Source: JAUNSR01 sp036655355
Lineage (GTDB): Bacteria > Bacteroidota > Bacteroidia > Bacteroidales > JAUNSR01
Assembly (NCBI GenBank): GCA_036655355.1
Contig: JAVVQG010000013.1
Location: forward strand, 52,009-116,008
Direction of reading: 5' to 3'
DNA length: 64,000 bases
How positions within the stretch are numbered: the stretch's first letter is position 1; each line of letters starts with the position of its first letter. Both the position numbers and the translations under genes were made by a program. The notes under the pieces were generated by a model that had not been told where the DNA came from, ran no database searches, and saw only the letters and a program-made list of their open reading frames with translations. Below are positions 1 to 8,680 of the stretch, piece by piece.

Positions 1-239
1 TGAATATAAGCACCAACTATCTCTATATTCCGATCTAGAGTCAAAGTGTCTTCATTAACTCGATAATTTCCATTATGAATCTTATCTAACATCTCGGCCT
101 TTAACCCTTCCAAAAAAATTTTTCTGAAGTTCCACCACATACTAGGATCCCAATCTATTTTTTTCATAAGGTCTCCTGGACATCCCAGATATTCATCTAG
201 AATCTTACTCATGTCTTCCTGCTTTATTTGCTTCTTCAT
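1..239 (-). CDS. Hypothetical phage-type protein, C-terminus outside window
   Basis: An open frame runs leftward from an ATG at 237-239 and stays open to the window edge, giving at least 79 residues starting MKKQIKQEDMSKILDEYLGC. The ATG overlaps the TGA of the DUF1064 gene in an ATGA junction, so the two are probably translationally coupled. The visible part is charged and helical, with no domain I recognise. It belongs to the compact leftward phage-like operon; function unknown. Confidence 0.6.
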   Translation of the reverse strand, partial: MKKQIKQEDMSKILDEYLGCPGDLMKKIDWDPSMWWNFRKIFLEGLKAEMLDKIHNGNYRVNEDTLTLDRNIEIVGAYI

Positions 240-592
240 CTTGTTTCTCGTATTTTAATGTTATGAATAAAAAGCATTAACTTCTTTTTGATCCGATACT
301 CCGGAGTCTTAAAACCCTTGCTGTCCTCGACGATCTGTACCCCATTCTCCCAATACACGAAGTCAGCTATATACCTACATGGCAACTCAACACACCTGGT
401 TACTTTCTTGACCTTTGTCTTTAGTTGCACCTCTTTGATTTCATATTGAGCGGGAATCAATTCGAATACCACTTGTTCTCTTAAGTCGGATATTAGGCCC
501 GAAGACTCCATTAGTCTTAAGCTTTCGGCCCTATCTTTCTCTGTTTTAGAATCATATTTTCCCGATTTCCTGGCATTGAATTTGTTCTTCAT
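236..592 (-). CDS. DUF1064 (PD-(D/E)XK nuclease-like) phage protein
   Basis: 118 residues. The text matches the DUF1064 pattern well: an N-terminal K-Y-D-S-K-T-E segment, then G-x-I-S-D-L-R-E-Q, F-E-L-I-P-A, Y-I-A-D-F-V-Y and V-E-D-S-K-G-F-K-T near the C-terminus. The E, D and (E)xK residues lie where a PD-(D/E)XK fold places its metal ligands. DUF1064 genes are typical of phage early and DNA-processing regions, often described as Holliday-junction-resolvase-like or endonuclease-like, but the exact activity of this one is unknown. It overlaps both neighbours by 4 bases (ATGA), as in a tightly packed phage operon. Confidence 0.8.
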   Translation of the reverse strand: MKNKFNARKSGKYDSKTEKDRAESLRLMESSGLISDLREQVVFELIPAQYEIKEVQLKTKVKKVTRCVELPCRYIADFVYWENGVQIVEDSKGFKTPEYRIKKKLMLFIHNIKIRETR

Positions 593-822
593 AGATAGAT
601 TGGTTTTGCGTCAATTAAACCTTTGTTCTTGGCTTCTTTGCTCGTAATAAGATGGACATTAAGTCCTTTTACTTCAGCAAACAGTATAACCGTGTCTTTG
701 CCGTAATAGTAATCGACAACCCTACGTTCCCAGTTCTCTTTAGACGCAAACGAATATGATTTCATCGTAAGTTTGATGCTTGTTGCATCCGGGTGATTTT
801 TCTGTACTTTTTTTAGTGTCAT
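589..822 (-). CDS. Small hypothetical phage protein
   Basis: 77 residues, no recognised domain. It has a basic N-terminus (MTLKKVQKNHPDATSIKL) and a predicted alpha/beta pattern. It sits 2 bases downstream of the LuxR-type gene and overlaps the DUF1064 start by 4 bases. The tight spacing on both sides, rather than any homology I can see, supports it as real. Function unknown. Confidence 0.6.
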   Translation of the reverse strand: MTLKKVQKNHPDATSIKLTMKSYSFASKENWERRVVDYYYGKDTVILFAEVKGLNVHLITSKEAKNKGLIDAKPIYL

Positions 823-824
823 AA

Positions 825-1214
825 TTAAATTGATGTGTTTTTATCGTAGGATAATTCAACCTCTCTTCTGCCCCTTCCGCTCCTCATACTCTTGCCGGAT
901 CTTATCATGTCTTGACCCGATAAAGATTGGAAGATGCTTAGCGCAATAAATAGGATCATTGGTAACAATCGTTTTTTTATCAACTCTTCAATCGTGATTC
1001 CTTCACAACGACAAAACCAGATTAGAGATAACTCAGTGTTTTTTTGAGCTCCGGTCTTTTCTTTGATCCTCTTAATGTGAGTAGCAACAGTACTTTCTTC
1101 GCAACCTAATACCTGAGATATTTCTTTTACCGAATATCCCAGCACATTCGCCTCAAGCACCTGCAATTGCCGTTTTGTGAGCACGGCGTGGGGTTTTAGA
1201 TTTTTGTTTGTCAT
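825..1214 (-). CDS. LuxR-type HTH protein with C-terminal hydrophobic segment
   Basis: 129 residues. Residues about 12-62 are a GerE/LuxR helix-turn-helix: L-T-x-R-Q-x-x-V-L, then G-Y-S-V-K-E-I-S-Q-V-L-G and S-T-V-A-T-H-I-K-R-I-K-E-K-T-G-A. After it comes a hydrophobic stretch (LLPMILFIALSIFQSL, about 83-99) and a short basic tail. There is no receiver or ligand domain. The hydrophobic stretch could be a membrane anchor or a packing helix. Short LuxR-HTH proteins of this kind occur in Bacteroidales phages and mobile elements. Its start lies inside the preceding small membrane gene. Confidence 0.75.
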   Translation of the reverse strand: MTNKNLKPHAVLTKRQLQVLEANVLGYSVKEISQVLGCEESTVATHIKRIKEKTGAQKNTELSLIWFCRCEGITIEELIKKRLLPMILFIALSIFQSLSGQDMIRSGKSMRSGRGRREVELSYDKNTSI

Positions 1215-1422
1215 CGTTTTTGGGGATTGATGCGTGTTTTAATAATCGCGAAATTTGCAATGATAGGTGCGACTTCAGGTAGTGATAGACTGGCGTAAAG
1301 AGCACCTTACAATCAATGGTAATTCGGTAGATAATGAACAGATTAATGCATAATCCAACTACGATAAAAACGATGTGTGCAGCTGTTAAGCTCTGCAATT
1401 CTTCTTGAATAGACATAGACAT
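1153..1422 (-). CDS. Small membrane protein, overlaps the LuxR-type gene
   Basis: 89 residues with one clear membrane segment (about 14-34, AAHIVFIVVGLCINLFIIYR) and a long basic cytoplasmic-type tail (KNDDKQKSKTPRRAHK). The 3' end overlaps the LuxR-type gene by 62 bases in another frame, which is unusual even for a phage operon. The membrane segment and its place in the operon favour a real gene, but the long overlap leaves doubt. Function unknown; a phage holin-like or regulatory role cannot be shown. Confidence 0.5.
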   Translation of the reverse strand: MSMSIQEELQSLTAAHIVFIVVGLCINLFIIYRITIDCKVLFTPVYHYLKSHLSLQISRLLKHASIPKNDDKQKSKTPRRAHKTAIAGA

Positions 1423-1538
1423 ATATTTTGATGATTTTAAAATAATGCCTACATTCGTACTGTGTGTAGCGAATGCGAAAGCATAAGTTATAGAAAGGGT
1501 GAATGACTGGCCGGTTATTCACCCTTTTTGTTTTTATA

Positions 1539-1739
1539 TTATTCTTCCCAGAAAAACTCCTGTCCACAGATTTTATCTATGAGACTTTTTTCCAATCGAG
1601 TGAATGTCTTTTCCCTTAATTTTCGGTAGAACGTGCCAAATGCTTGTTCTGATTCATAGACATATTGGTTCACGATTTTCTTCTTCTCTCCATTGGGGAT
1701 ATTTTCGTAGAATTCGTAAAATGTTTTAGTATTTGCCAT
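1539..1739 (-). CDS. Small hypothetical protein, first gene of leftward phage operon
   Basis: 66 residues, acidic/basic mixed and helical (MANTKTFYEFYENIPNGEKK...), with no membrane segment. It is the first leftward gene after the divergent control region and lies directly downstream of a TTG-N18-TATGTTTG promoter. Its form, with an N-terminal F-Y-E-F and a C-terminal E-F-F-W-E-E, looks like the small early proteins of Bacteroidales phages. I cannot name a family. Confidence 0.6.
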   Translation of the reverse strand: MANTKTFYEFYENIPNGEKKKIVNQYVYESEQAFGTFYRKLREKTFTRLEKSLIDKICGQEFFWEE

Positions 1740-1796
1740 GTTAAAATTGACTTTATTGTTACTGTTATTGCTTTGGTTATTGCTATATTGGTACTA

Positions 1797-1825
1797 CAAA
1801 CATAAACATTTGTTTAATACACCAA
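1797..1825 (-). promoter_or_regulatory. Leftward Bacteroidetes-type promoter of phage operon
   Basis: On the minus strand TTG (1825-1823), an 18-base spacer and TATGTTTG (1804-1797) fit the Bacteroidetes -33/-7 consensus TTG...TAnnTTTG. It lies in the 148-base gap between the divergent XRE gene and the small leftward gene. An ACAAA...TTTGT dyad overlaps the -7 box and is a candidate repressor site. Confidence 0.55.
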
Positions 1826-1887
1826 CTGTTTTTTCATATAAATATTAAACTTTAGTTTGTTATTTATACATAATCAAATTAATAAAT

Positions 1888-2241
1888 ATGCTTAATACGC
1901 TAATAATAAAGCAATTAATAGAGAACAATAAAACAACAAAAGTTTCATTGGCAAAGTATGTAGGAATTACAGTGCAGGGGTTGGATAAAATATTGAAAAC
2001 GGGAGATACAAAGGCGTCAACTATTGAACGTATTGCCGCTTATTTCAGCGTGTCGATTGATTCTCTATTTACCTCTGATCAGCAGACCGGAGCTGGGAAA
2101 TCTCCATCACTGAGTCAGATCGTATCGGATAATGTCTATGAATACTCCACTCAGATCCAACATCTGAAGGATCTACTTGCAGAAAAGAATAAGCAATTGG
2201 AGGAAAAAGAACGATTTATACAACTACTATTAAATAAGTGA
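1888..2241 (+). CDS. XRE-family repressor-like protein
   Basis: 117 residues. Residues about 5-60 form a Cro/C1-type helix-turn-helix (K-V-S-L-A-K-Y-V-G-I-T-V-Q-G-L-D-K-I-L, then A-S-T-I-E-R-I-A-A-Y-F). The C-terminal 35 residues are a predicted coiled coil (HLKDLLAEKNKQLEEKERF) suited to dimerisation. It is divergent from the leftward phage operon, the classical place for a phage repressor that controls the intervening promoter region. This layout recurs at the edge of Bacteroidales prophages. No cleavage domain is present, so induction would have to work another way. Confidence 0.8.
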   Translation: MLNTLIIKQLIENNKTTKVSLAKYVGITVQGLDKILKTGDTKASTIERIAAYFSVSIDSLFTSDQQTGAGKSPSLSQIVSDNVYEYSTQIQHLKDLLAEKNKQLEEKERFIQLLLNK

Positions 2242-2279
2242 TGATAAGTGCGGGTGATAACATTTTAAAAATATGACCT

Positions 2280-2564
2280 ATGTCAACAAATTCTCTAATC
2301 ACACAAGGTTCAGGTTATACCTATGAACAACTAAATGAAGCTATTAATCAAATTGATATGGCTTTCAAGGAAGAGGGATACGCGCAAAAGCATCCGGAAC
2401 TCGTTGGGCAATATCTCGTTGCTTCGGCAATTAATGGGGCTGCGAATGCTTTAACTTCACAATGCGACCTATCTGCATCAACGATTGCAACTGCCATCGA
2501 AAATATATCTGCTCTTCAGTGGGGGGAAGTTGACGAAGATGGTGAAATCACGATTTCTAAGTAG
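2280..2564 (+). CDS. Small hypothetical protein downstream of XRE regulator
   Basis: 94 residues, no signal peptide or membrane segment. The centre is small and hydrophobic (GQYLVASAINGAANALTSQC) and the C-terminus acidic (WGEVDEDGEITISK). It follows the XRE gene by 38 bases and is followed by a rightward terminator, so the two probably form one transcript. I do not recognise a family; phage or element-borne origin is inferred from context. Confidence 0.6.
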   Translation: MSTNSLITQGSGYTYEQLNEAINQIDMAFKEEGYAQKHPELVGQYLVASAINGAANALTSQCDLSASTIATAIENISALQWGEVDEDGEITISK

Positions 2565-2682
2565 ACAATTATCGCCATTTAAGCACCAATAGACAATTTA
2601 TACACAAAAAACCAATCTGGCTATCAGGTACTTAAACAAGGAGTTGAAATCTCTCCAGCTCCACACATCTTTCAAAAACATT

Positions 2683-2727
2683 AATAATCAGGCATTTATA
2701 CAACTATAATTGTCTGATTATTTTTTT
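2683..2727 (+). terminator. Rho-independent terminator after the phage XRE operon
   Basis: A 9-bp inverted repeat (AATAATCAG 2683-2691, CTGATTATT 2714-2722) is followed by a run of T to 2727. It closes the rightward XRE/hypothetical transcript. Confidence 0.6.
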
Positions 2728-2780
2728 ATAATTGTATATCGATTAAAAGAATCACTTGAACCCAACCCCATCTAAGGATA

Positions 2781-2812
2781 AAAAAACGGGATCGTCTATT
2801 TCGGACGATCCC
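2781..2812 (-). terminator. Terminator of the susC-susD operon
   Basis: A perfect 9-bp stem (GGGATCGTC 2788-2796, GACGATCCC 2804-2812) with a 7-base loop is followed on the minus strand by a T-run (2781-2786). It lies 28 bases past the susD stop. Confidence 0.85.
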
Positions 2813-2840
2813 ATTTCCATTTTATCTATGAACCCATTTA

Positions 2841-4676
2841 TTACCAGCCAGTTGTCTGACTCAGGGTATATCCTCTTTGTTCATAATCGTTGATCTGAGC
2901 GATACCTATCGGAGCAAGATAAGAGCGATCCGTGAAGATATCTCTTGCTACATATCCTTCAGGAATATAGAAACCAACCAGCTCATCGCCATTTGTTCCG
3001 TCGTAAGTAACCACGGTACCGTCGGCTTTCTGCACTTTCAGTTTACCCACTTTACCCGCTACCAAGAAGGATGGAAGTTCCTCTTTGATATTGATCCATA
3101 GTCCCAAACCTGTATCCGGATATTTGATATTATCCATATAATCTAGTTTTTTCCAGCGCTTGATATCCAACAAACGGGAGTGTTCGTAAACAAACTCCAT
3201 GCGGCGTTCGCGACGGATCTCCCAAATCAATGCAGGTACGGTCGGGTCTCTTTCCGGATCGAACGCATCATTGATATCAGCCAATTGCATTGGAGCCGTT
3301 TTCTGGATTCCCTCCGAAATCGCTTCCGCATCGAGCGGACGATTGCGCAACACGTTGATTGAAGCATTGATATCGGCCTGGGTTACGGCCGCACCACCCA
3401 TCGTTGCCAATTCAGCTTTTGCCTCGATCCAGTTCAACAACACTTCCGCATAACGGAATACGGGCGCATCATTCGTGTTGGTCATACTACCATACATCGG
3501 AGGAATGGTTCCTTCCCAATAGGTAACCCCTACGCGATCGATGAATTTACATGCGTACAACAGCGTACTCGACTGAATCTTCGGACCATTCCAGAAAGTA
3601 GCCTCGAAGCGTGGGTCGCGGGTTTTCACCATGTTTGTAATATCCAGTTTTGATGCATCAGTGAGCAAAGATGACTGGTAAGGTTTGCCGTCGGCACAGA
3701 TAAACGATTTAGCCAATGCCAGATTCGGAGCAGGAGACTGCGCCTCATAACCATTCGAGTAAGAGGCCACATGATGGGTTACACTTTTCGCGTCGTCATA
3801 ATGACGATACATCAACATCTCTTTGTTTGAGGAAAGGTTTTGCGAACCGAATACCTCTCTAAACGGAGCGTCGATCGCATATTTACCGCTTGCCATTACA
3901 TAGTTGGCTGCAGACTGTGCCAGTTCAAGGTATTTTTTCGCTCTGGCTTGATCATTCGCATGGTATTTCTGCCAAGTACCTTCAAACAACATGAAGCGCG
4001 ATGCGAAACCGGCTACCAAATAGCGGTTGATACGCTGTACACCATCGTCTTCACGTACATTTTCCAATGCGGAAGCAAGCAGGTCGTACACCTTGTCCAT
4101 CACCACTTCGCGCGCGTCACGGTCTTTATACATCTCTTCCTTATCGGTATCCTTCAACTCTTTTTCAAAGTAAGGAACGGCTCCGAACACACTTACCAAA
4201 CGGGTGTATTCATACGCTTTCAGGAAGTCGGCCACCCCATGCCAGTGATTATACTGTTCGGCGGAGAGATTCGCCTTGGCTCTGTTTTCAAGACGATCCA
4301 AAAGAATGTTCACTTTACGTACGTAAGCAAAATTCCAGTTCGGACCCGCATACATATCCAACATGGTAGGTGTTTCGGTCGTAGCACCGCGACTGGATGG
4401 GATGCTGTTTTCGAATGTGGACTGTTTGCCGCTGCTGGCAAAGTCATCCGCCACGTAATAACCGCGAAGAGGTGCATATGCAGTTCCCCAGCCACTGTTA
4501 TAACCTACAAAATAGTTGATATAAAAATCATTCACATACAAACGGATATCCGTTTCATTTCTCCAGAAGTTGTTATCCACCGGAGCTGTCAATTGCGGAC
4601 GATCCAAAACGTCGTCGCTGCATCCTGCCATCCCTAAAGCTGCGGCTGAGAGTAATGCAAATATATATTTTTTCAT
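2841..4676 (-). CDS. SusD/RagB-family nutrient-binding outer-membrane lipoprotein
   Basis: 611 residues. The lipoprotein signal MKKYIFALLSAAALGMAGC places the mature Cys at residue 19. The rest is a typical SusD: an N-terminal RPQLTAP/DNNFWRNETD segment, TPR-like helices in the middle and the C-terminal E-I-R-R-E-R-R-M-E-F-V-Y-E-x-x-R-x-x-D-I-K-R-W signature. SusD proteins cap their SusC transporter and bind the imported glycan or peptide at the cell surface. The gene begins 12 bases after susC ends, in one operon that closes at the terminator near 2.79 kb. Because the next leftward-transcribed gene is a sugar kinase and the divergent operon handles peptidoglycan, I infer that the ligand is a peptidoglycan fragment; the sequence itself does not show ligand. 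Confidence 0.95.
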   Translation of the reverse strand: MKKYIFALLSAAALGMAGCSDDVLDRPQLTAPVDNNFWRNETDIRLYVNDFYINYFVGYNSGWGTAYAPLRGYYVADDFASSGKQSTFENSIPSSRGATTETPTMLDMYAGPNWNFAYVRKVNILLDRLENRAKANLSAEQYNHWHGVADFLKAYEYTRLVSVFGAVPYFEKELKDTDKEEMYKDRDAREVVMDKVYDLLASALENVREDDGVQRINRYLVAGFASRFMLFEGTWQKYHANDQARAKKYLELAQSAANYVMASGKYAIDAPFREVFGSQNLSSNKEMLMYRHYDDAKSVTHHVASYSNGYEAQSPAPNLALAKSFICADGKPYQSSLLTDASKLDITNMVKTRDPRFEATFWNGPKIQSSTLLYACKFIDRVGVTYWEGTIPPMYGSMTNTNDAPVFRYAEVLLNWIEAKAELATMGGAAVTQADINASINVLRNRPLDAEAISEGIQKTAPMQLADINDAFDPERDPTVPALIWEIRRERRMEFVYEHSRLLDIKRWKKLDYMDNIKYPDTGLGLWINIKEELPSFLVAGKVGKLKVQKADGTVVTYDGTNGDELVGFYIPEGYVARDIFTDRSYLAPIGIAQINDYEQRGYTLSQTTGW

Positions 4677-4688
4677 TGTCTGTATTTT

Positions 4689-7600
4689 TTAGAAGCTTAA
4701 TTGAACACCAACTGCCACACTCTTGAAGGTAGGAGTTCCCACACCCGTACGGCCCATGTTATAATTAGTTGAGTTAAACATTGAATAACCTGTGATTTCT
4801 TCCGGGTCAACAGGAAGGTCGTTGAGGTTATCGAATGTGAAGAAGTTTTCCAAAGAGCCATAAACACGCGCTTTTGACACTCCTACTTTCTTAAGCAACT
4901 GTGTAGGGAAAGAGTAACCCAACGTGATATTCTTAATACGGAAATAAGACATATCCAACAAATAGCGGGTTTGTGGTTTCGTATTAAACTGATTGGTAGT
5001 TCCCGCAAGGTTGTAAGGACGCGGATAGAAAGCATCCGTACGATCTTCTCTCCAGTAATCACCTGCGATGGCTTGTGGCATCGCACCGTCTGAAGAGTTG
5101 AAGCCCGGAATAACCAAGAATCCTTCACCCCATACATCACGTTTGCCGATTCCCTGCATGAAGATCGAGAAGTCGAAACCTTTGAAGTCGGCGCCCAAAC
5201 GGATACCGTATTCATAACGTGGAGTGGAGTTTCCGATTTTCTTCAAGTCACCGCAATTCTGTTTGCCATAATTCGGATCATTCGGATCCTCAACCACAGC
5301 GATAGAACGACCACCTTCGTCGATCTTTCCGTCGCCGTTCAAATCAGTATACTTCACATCACCGGGACCGAAAATGAATTTTCCGGCCTGCAGCCAATCT
5401 TGGTAAACCGGATTGTCACCGGAAAGTTTGTTCACTAGTTTTGCCCCTGCAGTACCTGCCGGAACCTCTTTTCCGTTCAATGCCCAGGTAGTAACGATCT
5501 TATCGCCATCCCACACAAAGTCATCTTTCTGGTAAAGACGGTCTGTCTGATATCCCCAGATTTCACCGTATGTCTTACCCACATACCAACTGTCGATGCT
5601 CGTTGTATTTCCGTATGCAGTGATCTTCGTCTTAGCATCGGAAAGGGTCAACATACCGTTTACGGTAAGTCCGTTTGAGAAAGATTTATTATAGTCGATT
5701 GCGATTTCCCAACCTCTCGTTCTCAAAGAACCGTAATTGCTCTGCGGAGCACCGGTACCGAATGTCAACGAAACACCATCACTCGGCACAATCATATTCT
5801 TCGTATCACGCTGGAACCAGTCGAAAGTGAATCCCAATGTGTTATCGAAGAAACGCGCATCCAAACCTATATCCGTACTTTCTATGTCCTGCCAAGTAAT
5901 GCTTGAAGAAACGGCCGAAGGAGTACCGATACCCACCAGTTTATTTCCCGATGCATCCAGCCAGTTGATCTGACCGCTCGTCATGGTTGGTATATACAAT
6001 GCGTTACTTACGGTCTGGTCTCCTACGCGACCCCAAGACCCTCTCACTTTTAAAGCGGTAACCACCGGCTGCATCCATTGCATGAATGATTCCTCATTGA
6101 TACGCCATCCGGCCGAGAATGAAGGGAACCAACGCCACTGCAGGTCCTTAGGGAATTTAGACGATCCGTCATAACGAAGGTTCGCTTCCAACAGGTAGCG
6201 ATCGGCAAACGCATAATTGACACGTCCATAATATCCCAACTGAGATTCCCACGAAGCATTTCCGCTTGATGTCTGAGTTCCGGCAGTCAAGTCGAACTGT
6301 GGATTTGAAAGGTCGGTAAGATTGGTGATCTGTGCCCAATGGTCGGCAGAATCATAAGTTACACGGTTGATACCCAAAAGGAATTTGAATTTATTCTTAT
6401 CATCGAGATCCCAAGTGTAGTTGGTATTCACGTTCCAAGTATTTCCTTTGGCATTTAAGGCTGAACGATAAATATGGTCCGGATTAGAGCCCGGTCCGGT
6501 GTATTCGAACGTATTCAATTTATAGGCAAGCATCGCGCCCGGATCTCCGGCATTCACCACTTCACCCGCCGAATTGACGTACACCTGATTTCCGTTGGCA
6601 TCCAGTTTTTTCAGCGCCCCACCCCAAGTATTGGCAGCGGTGAAACGGGTACCCGGACGATTTCGGATTGTTTCTTCGTTGGCATGCGTATAATCGATAT
6701 CGATGTTCCAGTTCTCAATCGGAGTGATTGTAGCACCGAAGTTCAGATTCGTATAGTTGTTTTCAATATTGGCCGTATTGGCCTGAGTTGTTTCGGAATG
6801 CGGACTACGCAGGATATTTCCTTCGTCATCGTATCCCAACGGCATGTTTGGTCCCCAACGGTACAGATACAACCAAGGGTCGGCTGTTGTTGAGCTTGTA
6901 GCATACGCATACCGTTTATCGCGTTTAGAGTAGATTGATCCGGCATGAACCTGCAAGTATTTATTCACTTCGGTATTGATACGGATGGATCCGTTCCAAC
7001 GTTTGAAGTCATCGTGTTTGGCGGTCTTCATCATACCGTTCTGGTCCAAATAGGCCAAACCGATGTTAAAAGTAGTTTTCCCGCTTTTACCATTTACCGA
7101 GAGGGAGTGATTCTGAGTCGGTGTCCACTCGTTCGCCATGTAATCATACGGGTCGAATGTTCTCAAACCGATTTTTCGACCATTGGCATCAACGTACCAG
7201 TCGCGTCCATACACATACGGGTCGTTTACGCCGAGTTTACCTCCGTAATTCTTTTCCCATTCGAGTGCTTTTTCATATCCTTCGCGGGTCATCTGGAAGA
7301 AGGCACCCGCTACCGTACCGCCGGCACGTTCAAAAGCCTCGACTGTATATCCCAAGGCATCGATTCTACCCATTTCCATTTTCTTGGAAAGGTTCTGCCA
7401 CGATACGTTTCCTTGATAAGAAACATTCACACTTTCTGTTTTAGCGCCTTTCTTCGTTGTGATCAAGATTACCCCGAAGGCTGCCTTAGCTCCATAGATA
7501 GAAGCCGATGCGGCATCTTTCAATACGGAAATGGATTCGATATCGTCCGGATTCACCATCTGTATGGAAGGAATCTCAACGTTATCCATCAAAATCAACG

Positions 7601-8213
7601 GAGCGGAGCCCCCTTTGAGTGAACCCAATTGTCCGCGGATCTTAATGGTTGGGTCTGAACCCACCTCACCGCTCGGAATCACGACAGACAAACCGGGTGT
7701 GGATCCTTGCAAACCGCGACCAACGTCGGCGATCGGACGACCCTCGAGTGTTTTATTAATATCTACGGAAGAAACGGCTCCCGTCAGATTCTCTTTCTTT
7801 TGTGTTCCGTAACCAACGACCACTACTTCCTGCAACACTTCCGTATCCTCTTTCAATACAACGCGCAGGTTGTTGACTGCTTTCACAGTCTGAGTCTTAT
7901 AGCCGACATATGAGATGGTAAGAAGAGCTCCCTCTTTTACCTTCAATGTAAATTTACCGTCGAAGTCCGTTATAGTACCGTTTGTAGGAACTCCTTTCTC
8001 TACGATACTTGCCCCGATTACGGGCTCACCTGCCGGGTCGAGCACAACCCCGCTGATAGCAGCCACCTGCTGCTGTGCATTCACTTCAAGTGAACGATTT
8101 GATTCCGAATTGTTCGCCATCGCGGTTCCGCCTCCTGCAAGGAGTGCAGAAACAGCTAACGCTTCAAGGAACCGATTGGAGGCGGCTCCTATTCTTTTGC
8201 GATCTTTGTTCAT
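4689..8213 (-). CDS. SusC/RagA-family TonB-dependent outer-membrane transporter
   Basis: 1174 residues. After an N-terminal signal region (MNKDRKRIGAASNRFLEALAVSALLAGGGTAMA) come a carboxypeptidase-like regulatory domain (about 52-125: ISGVVLDPAGEPVIGASI ... YVGYKTQTV), the VVVGYGTQ TonB-box region, the plug domain (about 145-255, with ILITTKKG) and a C-terminal 22-strand barrel. Length and order are normal for SusC. It would import an oligomer too large for porins, with SusD as lid. There is no SusR-, ECF-sigma- or hybrid-histidine-kinase gene beside it, so control is not obvious. A 330-base transcribed leader probably precedes it. Confidence 0.96.
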   Translation of the reverse strand: MNKDRKRIGAASNRFLEALAVSALLAGGGTAMANNSESNRSLEVNAQQQVAAISGVVLDPAGEPVIGASIVEKGVPTNGTITDFDGKFTLKVKEGALLTISYVGYKTQTVKAVNNLRVVLKEDTEVLQEVVVVGYGTQKKENLTGAVSSVDINKTLEGRPIADVGRGLQGSTPGLSVVIPSGEVGSDPTIKIRGQLGSLKGGSAPLILMDNVEIPSIQMVNPDDIESISVLKDAASASIYGAKAAFGVILITTKKGAKTESVNVSYQGNVSWQNLSKKMEMGRIDALGYTVEAFERAGGTVAGAFFQMTREGYEKALEWEKNYGGKLGVNDPYVYGRDWYVDANGRKIGLRTFDPYDYMANEWTPTQNHSLSVNGKSGKTTFNIGLAYLDQNGMMKTAKHDDFKRWNGSIRINTEVNKYLQVHAGSIYSKRDKRYAYATSSTTADPWLYLYRWGPNMPLGYDDEGNILRSPHSETTQANTANIENNYTNLNFGATITPIENWNIDIDYTHANEETIRNRPGTRFTAANTWGGALKKLDANGNQVYVNSAGEVVNAGDPGAMLAYKLNTFEYTGPGSNPDHIYRSALNAKGNTWNVNTNYTWDLDDKNKFKFLLGINRVTYDSADHWAQITNLTDLSNPQFDLTAGTQTSSGNASWESQLGYYGRVNYAFADRYLLEANLRYDGSSKFPKDLQWRWFPSFSAGWRINEESFMQWMQPVVTALKVRGSWGRVGDQTVSNALYIPTMTSGQINWLDASGNKLVGIGTPSAVSSSITWQDIESTDIGLDARFFDNTLGFTFDWFQRDTKNMIVPSDGVSLTFGTGAPQSNYGSLRTRGWEIAIDYNKSFSNGLTVNGMLTLSDAKTKITAYGNTTSIDSWYVGKTYGEIWGYQTDRLYQKDDFVWDGDKIVTTWALNGKEVPAGTAGAKLVNKLSGDNPVYQDWLQAGKFIFGPGDVKYTDLNGDGKIDEGGRSIAVVEDPNDPNYGKQNCGDLKKIGNSTPRYEYGIRLGADFKGFDFSIFMQGIGKRDVWGEGFLVIPGFNSSDGAMPQAIAGDYWREDRTDAFYPRPYNLAGTTNQFNTKPQTRYLLDMSYFRIKNITLGYSFPTQLLKKVGVSKARVYGSLENFFTFDNLNDLPVDPEEITGYSMFNSTNYNMGRTGVGTPTFKSVAVGVQLSF

Positions 8214-8551
8214 AAAAGATGATGATTAATGTTTTTCAAATAGAATTTAAAGATTCTGTACGCATTAGAGGATGATTCCTCTCACAGAATAATCGGTTAA
8301 GAAGTTGTGTCGTTTTCCATAGGCGCTAATTGGCTTTTTGATTTTCAATTTCCATAATCATATATGTATGTTTAGAAATATTCTTCAAAAGATCGTTCCC
8401 TGTAATCTCTTTTAATTACCTAATCATCGCGCTCTCAGTGCAGGGTTCATGTACATTGTTCAATTCAAACGATGTCTTCAAGACAGCGTTTAAACCTATG
8501 TATGAAGTAAATAACGGATATAAACCTTATCCTTTTTTAGGAATCAGTTCA
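8214..8551 (-). other. Long 5' leader between promoter and susC
   Basis: The promoter at 8552-8586 would start transcription about 330 bases before the susC ATG. No ORF of note is visible here on either strand. Long leaders before susC genes can carry antisense RNAs or binding sites for regulators, but I see no clear riboswitch consensus or terminator in it. Confidence 0.4.
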
Positions 8552-8586
8552 CAAATATATAATTATTTTCGTAATAGTTACAAAAA
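8552..8586 (-). promoter_or_regulatory. Bacteroidetes -33/-7 promoter upstream of susC
   Basis: On the minus strand TTTTTG (8586-8581), a 21-base spacer and TATATTTG (8559-8552) match the TTG / TAnnTTTG consensus. It lies between the kinase gene (ends 8681) and susC, so susCD can be transcribed separately from the kinase. Confidence 0.6.
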
Positions 8587-8680
8587 TTTAGATTTCATAT
8601 CGAAATAATTCTGCTCTAGAACTTCTCTTTTCTCAAATCAAGCTCCTTTCAGTATATATAATAAGGTAAGAAAACGGTTT

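Noticed and set aside
1343..1567. 74-residue minus-strand frame between two small phage genes
   Set aside because: Overlaps both better-supported genes in another frame; Arg/Tyr/His-rich with no motif.
3840..4637. 265-codon plus-strand open frame opposite susD
   Set aside because: It lies wholly inside a well-supported SusD gene on the other strand and shows no recognisable motif; frames of this kind come from codon bias of the real gene.
6945..7622. 225-codon plus-strand frame opposite susC
   Set aside because: Antisense shadow of the SusC barrel; no family resemblance, no start signal.
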